Below are positions 30,995 to 33,113 of a stretch of DNA of 33,113 nucleotides, piece by piece. The translations under genes were made by a program, and so were the position numbers. A model generated the notes under the pieces. The model was not told where the DNA came from, did no database searches, and saw only the letters and a list, made by a program, of their open reading frames with translations. Numbering within the stretch: the stretch's first letter is position 1; every line of letters begins with the position of its first letter. The stretch lies in assembly GCA_018812265.1 (NCBI GenBank), contig JAHJDG010000012.1, forward strand, positions 1-33,113. The letters run 5' to 3'. The DNA is from a bacterium (GTDB taxonomy: Bacteria; Electryoneota; RPQS01).

Positions 30995-33113
30995 CCCCAG
31001 CAAGTTGAGCCGAATCTGACGGGCCTTCTCGATCTCCTCGAGGCTTTTCGAGCGCAACTGATCCTCGTTCAGGCTGCGGAATTCCTCGTCCCGCGACATA
31101 TCCACCAGAAACGTGCGAACCAAGTCCTCGGCCAATCCGTCGTAATTGATCTCCGCTTCGCGACCCTGTCCAACGCTATTTTTTTCGAGGAGGTAATCCA
31201 CGTAGTCGGAGATCATCTCCTGAACCAGCGGTTCGGGATCACCGCCCCGCAGGGCAACGTTACGGCGCGTATAGACGACCGTGCGCTGCTGATTCATAAC
31301 GTCGTCATACTTGAGAAGATGCTCACGAATGGAGAAGTTGTATGCCTCTACCTTCTGCTGAGCGCGGCCGATGGCTCTTGTGATCAGCGGATGGGTTATG
31401 ACCTCTCCCTCCTGCACGCCCAGCCGATCCATGATACGGGCAATCCGGTCGGACCCGAACAGCCGCATGAGGTCATCTTCGAGCGAAAGGAAGAACTGGC
31501 TGACGCCCGGATCGCCCTGACGACCCGACCGACCGCGAAGCTGTCGGTCAATACGGCGGGACTCGTGGCGTTCCGTTCCCAGAATAAACAGACCGCCTTG
31601 GGCCTGAGTCTTATCGCCTTGTTCGCCCAGCCATTCCACGACTCCCTGACCGAGCTTGATGTCCGTCCCGCGGCCGGCCATGTTGGTGGCGATGGTCACG
31701 GCGCCGGGTTGACCGGCTCCCATCACAATTTCCGCTTCGCGCTCGTGCTGGCGGGCGTTGAGCACGTTGTGCGGAATATTCTTGCGCCGCAGCATTCTCG
31801 AGATAACTTCCGAAGTCTCCACGGTGACCGTACCGACGAGAACGGGCTGACGACGCTCGTGAAGCTCGGCGATCTTTTCGATGGCGGCGTTGAATTTCTC
31901 GCGCCGCGTGCGATAAACCATGTCGTTGAGATCCGAACGACGCACCGTCTCGTGAGTGGGAATAACCATCACCTCGAGCTTGTAGATCCCCCAGAACTCG
32001 TTTTCCTCCGTCTCCGCGGTGCCGGTCATTCCGGCCAGCTTGTCGAAGAGACGGAAGAAGTTCTGGAGCGTAATGGTGGCGATGGTCTGAGTTTCGCGCT
32101 CAACCTTCACGCCTTCCTTGGCTTCAATCGCCTGATGGAGACCGTCCGAGTAGCGCCGTCCGGAGAGGATGCGGCCGGTGAACTCGTCCACGATCATCAC
32201 CTTGCCGTCCTGCACGACGTACTCGACGTCCTTCTCGTAGAGGCAGTAGGCGCGCAGGAGCTGCGAAACGTTCTGGACGCGCTCACTGCGCTCGGCGTAC
32301 ATCTCCTGCAGACGAGCCTTCGTGGCCGCCTTCTCTTCGAGGGACGGCGACTCATCCTGATCTATCTTGGCGAATTCTTCGGGAAGATCGGGCAGAATGA
32401 AGAGATCGGGATCGCCACCGTAGAATTTGGTGAGTTGGGTGCGACCTTTGTCGGTCAGATCGGCGATGTGCGAGCGCTCTTCTATCGAGAAGTAGAGCTC
32501 CTCATCGAACTCGTGCATCTTCTTCTCGCGGAGCAGATCGTTTTCGACGCGCTGGCGTAAGCGAATGTTGGAAGGTTCCTGAAAGAGTTTCATCATCCGC
32601 TTGTGCTTGGGAAAGCCGCGGTAGCCCAGGAGCAGCTTGCGACCGACTTCCCACTCGTCGAAACCCTCTTTTTGCAGCTCGGTTTCCGCCCCTTCGGCAA
32701 GCTGCGTGATGAAGCTCGATTGCAGGCGGACGAGTTGCTCGACGGGCGACTTCATCTCCCCGAATTTCTGAGTGGAGTGCGCGACCGGACCCGAGATAAT
32801 CAGCGGCGTGCGGGCTTCGTCAATCAGCACGCTGTCCACCTCATCCACGATGGCGTAGTGGTGGCCACGCTGGACGACCTCCTCCAGCGTCAGAGCCATG
32901 TTGTCGCGGAGGTAGTCGAAGCCGAATTCGTTGTTGGTGCCGTAGGTGATGTCGCAGGCGTACTGCTCGCGGCGAACGGGGGGCGGCATGTCGGAAATGA
33001 TGACGCCCACGCTAAGACCGAGGAAGCGAAAGATCGGACCCATCCACTCGGAGTCGCGCTGCGCCAGATAGTCGTTGACCGTGACCAGCCACGCGCCCTG
33101 CCCTTCGAGGGCA
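30992..33113 (-). CDS. secA: Protein translocase ATPase SecA, main part (5' end beyond right edge)
   Basis: SecA drives proteins through SecYEG. The frame is open to the right edge: the last bases encode ALEGQGAWLVTVNDYLAQRD, matching the NBD1 segment just after Walker A, which is itself off the window. Visible motifs include ITYGTNNEFGFDYLRDNM, the DEAD-type Walker B VDEVDSVLIDEARTPLIISG, the preprotein crosslinking domain after it, GMTGTAETEENEFW, TNMAGRGTDIKLG and GRSGRQGDPGVSQFFLS in NBD2. The coding part stops at TAA 30992 shortly before the helical-scaffold finger, so the product as read would lack the two-helix finger and zinc domain and should not work. The next segment downstream supplies the missing end in frame. 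Confidence 0.93.
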   Translation of the reverse strand, partial: ALEGQGAWLVTVNDYLAQRDSEWMGPIFRFLGLSVGVIISDMPPPVRREQYACDITYGTNNEFGFDYLRDNMALTLEEVVQRGHHYAIVDEVDSVLIDEARTPLIISGPVAHSTQKFGEMKSPVEQLVRLQSSFITQLAEGAETELQKEGFDEWEVGRKLLLGYRGFPKHKRMMKLFQEPSNIRLRQRVENDLLREKKMHEFDEELYFSIEERSHIADLTDKGRTQLTKFYGGDPDLFILPDLPEEFAKIDQDESPSLEEKAATKARLQEMYAERSERVQNVSQLLRAYCLYEKDVEYVVQDGKVMIVDEFTGRILSGRRYSDGLHQAIEAKEGVKVERETQTIATITLQNFFRLFDKLAGMTGTAETEENEFWGIYKLEVMVIPTHETVRRSDLNDMVYRTRREKFNAAIEKIAELHERRQPVLVGTVTVETSEVISRMLRRKNIPHNVLNARQHEREAEIVMGAGQPGAVTIATNMAGRGTDIKLGQGVVEWLGEQGDKTQAQGGLFILGTERHESRRIDRQLRGRSGRQGDPGVSQFFLSLEDDLMRLFGSDRIARIMDRLGVQEGEVITHPLITRAIGRAQQKVEAYNFSIREHLLKYDDVMNQQRTVVYTRRNVALRGGDPEPLVQEMISDYVDYLLEKNSVGQGREAEINYDGLAEDLVRTFLVDMSRDEEFRSLNEDQLRSKSLEEIEKARQIRLNLLG

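Noticed and set aside
30746-32560. 604-codon plus-strand open frame opposite secA
   Set aside because: Antisense shadow of conserved SecA motifs; it has no recognisable family and offers no explanation for the secA stop.

Overview
The window is a GC-rich bacterial chromosome segment in which every gene I can support lies on the minus strand. Transcription therefore runs from the right edge (secA) to the left edge (lnt). About 28 protein genes are packed with short gaps or overlaps, and almost all are housekeeping. I see no rRNA, tRNA, CRISPR array, insertion sequence or phage gene. Lnt, LapA/LapB, an MCE protein, a SPOR protein and a PorV/PorQ-like barrel point to a diderm with lipoproteins and probably LPS. 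The PorV-like protein plus a Gram-negative HPr kinase cluster suggests a GC-rich, poorly cultured lineage near the FCB group. That placement is inference and no marker here settles it. All three stop codons are used normally (TAA for hup, TAG for yicC, TGA for many). GTG and TTG starts are common.

Right part (about 26.3-33.1 kb, transcribed first): secA enters from the right edge and is broken by one in-frame TAA, after which the rest of SecA continues in the same frame. Next come smg (DUF494), topA with a long lysine-rich N-terminal tail, and xerC, whose GTG start overlaps the topA stop.

Middle part (about 20.1-26.2 kb): hpf, hprK, PTS EIIA and EIIB of the mannose family, an mlaD-type MCE protein, adenine deaminase and a sigma-54 AAA+ activator. 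From hprK onward the genes are joined by a 17-base gap, ATGA, a 3-base gap, TAATG and ATGA, so they look like one translationally coupled unit. No PTS permease, HPr, enzyme I, Mla permease or Mla ATPase is present. This is the most unusual gene combination in the window, and I read it as a candidate nutrient-signalling operon.

Next (about 11.7-19.9 kb): hisS, miaB, lapA, lapB, a SPOR-domain periplasmic protein and mutS. Parts of hisS and the 3' end of mutS are clearly lower in GC than their surroundings. A good sigma-70-type promoter overlaps the mutS stop codon and should drive the next block.

Left part (1-11.5 kb): a PorV/PorQ-like protein, yicC, gmk, rpoZ, coaBC (with a 179-residue charged tail), a family 4 uracil-DNA glycosylase, dnaB, a bifunctional RelA/SpoT protein, an HU-family protein, ruvX, a Gfo/Idh/MocA oxidoreductase and the 5' part of lnt, cut by the left edge. 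The yicC-gmk-rpoZ-coaBC order is a widely conserved cluster, and gmk, rpoZ and the RelA/SpoT enzyme together tie nucleotide supply to stringent control. No stretch longer than 300 bases lacks a gene; the largest gap is 231 bases (11508-11738).
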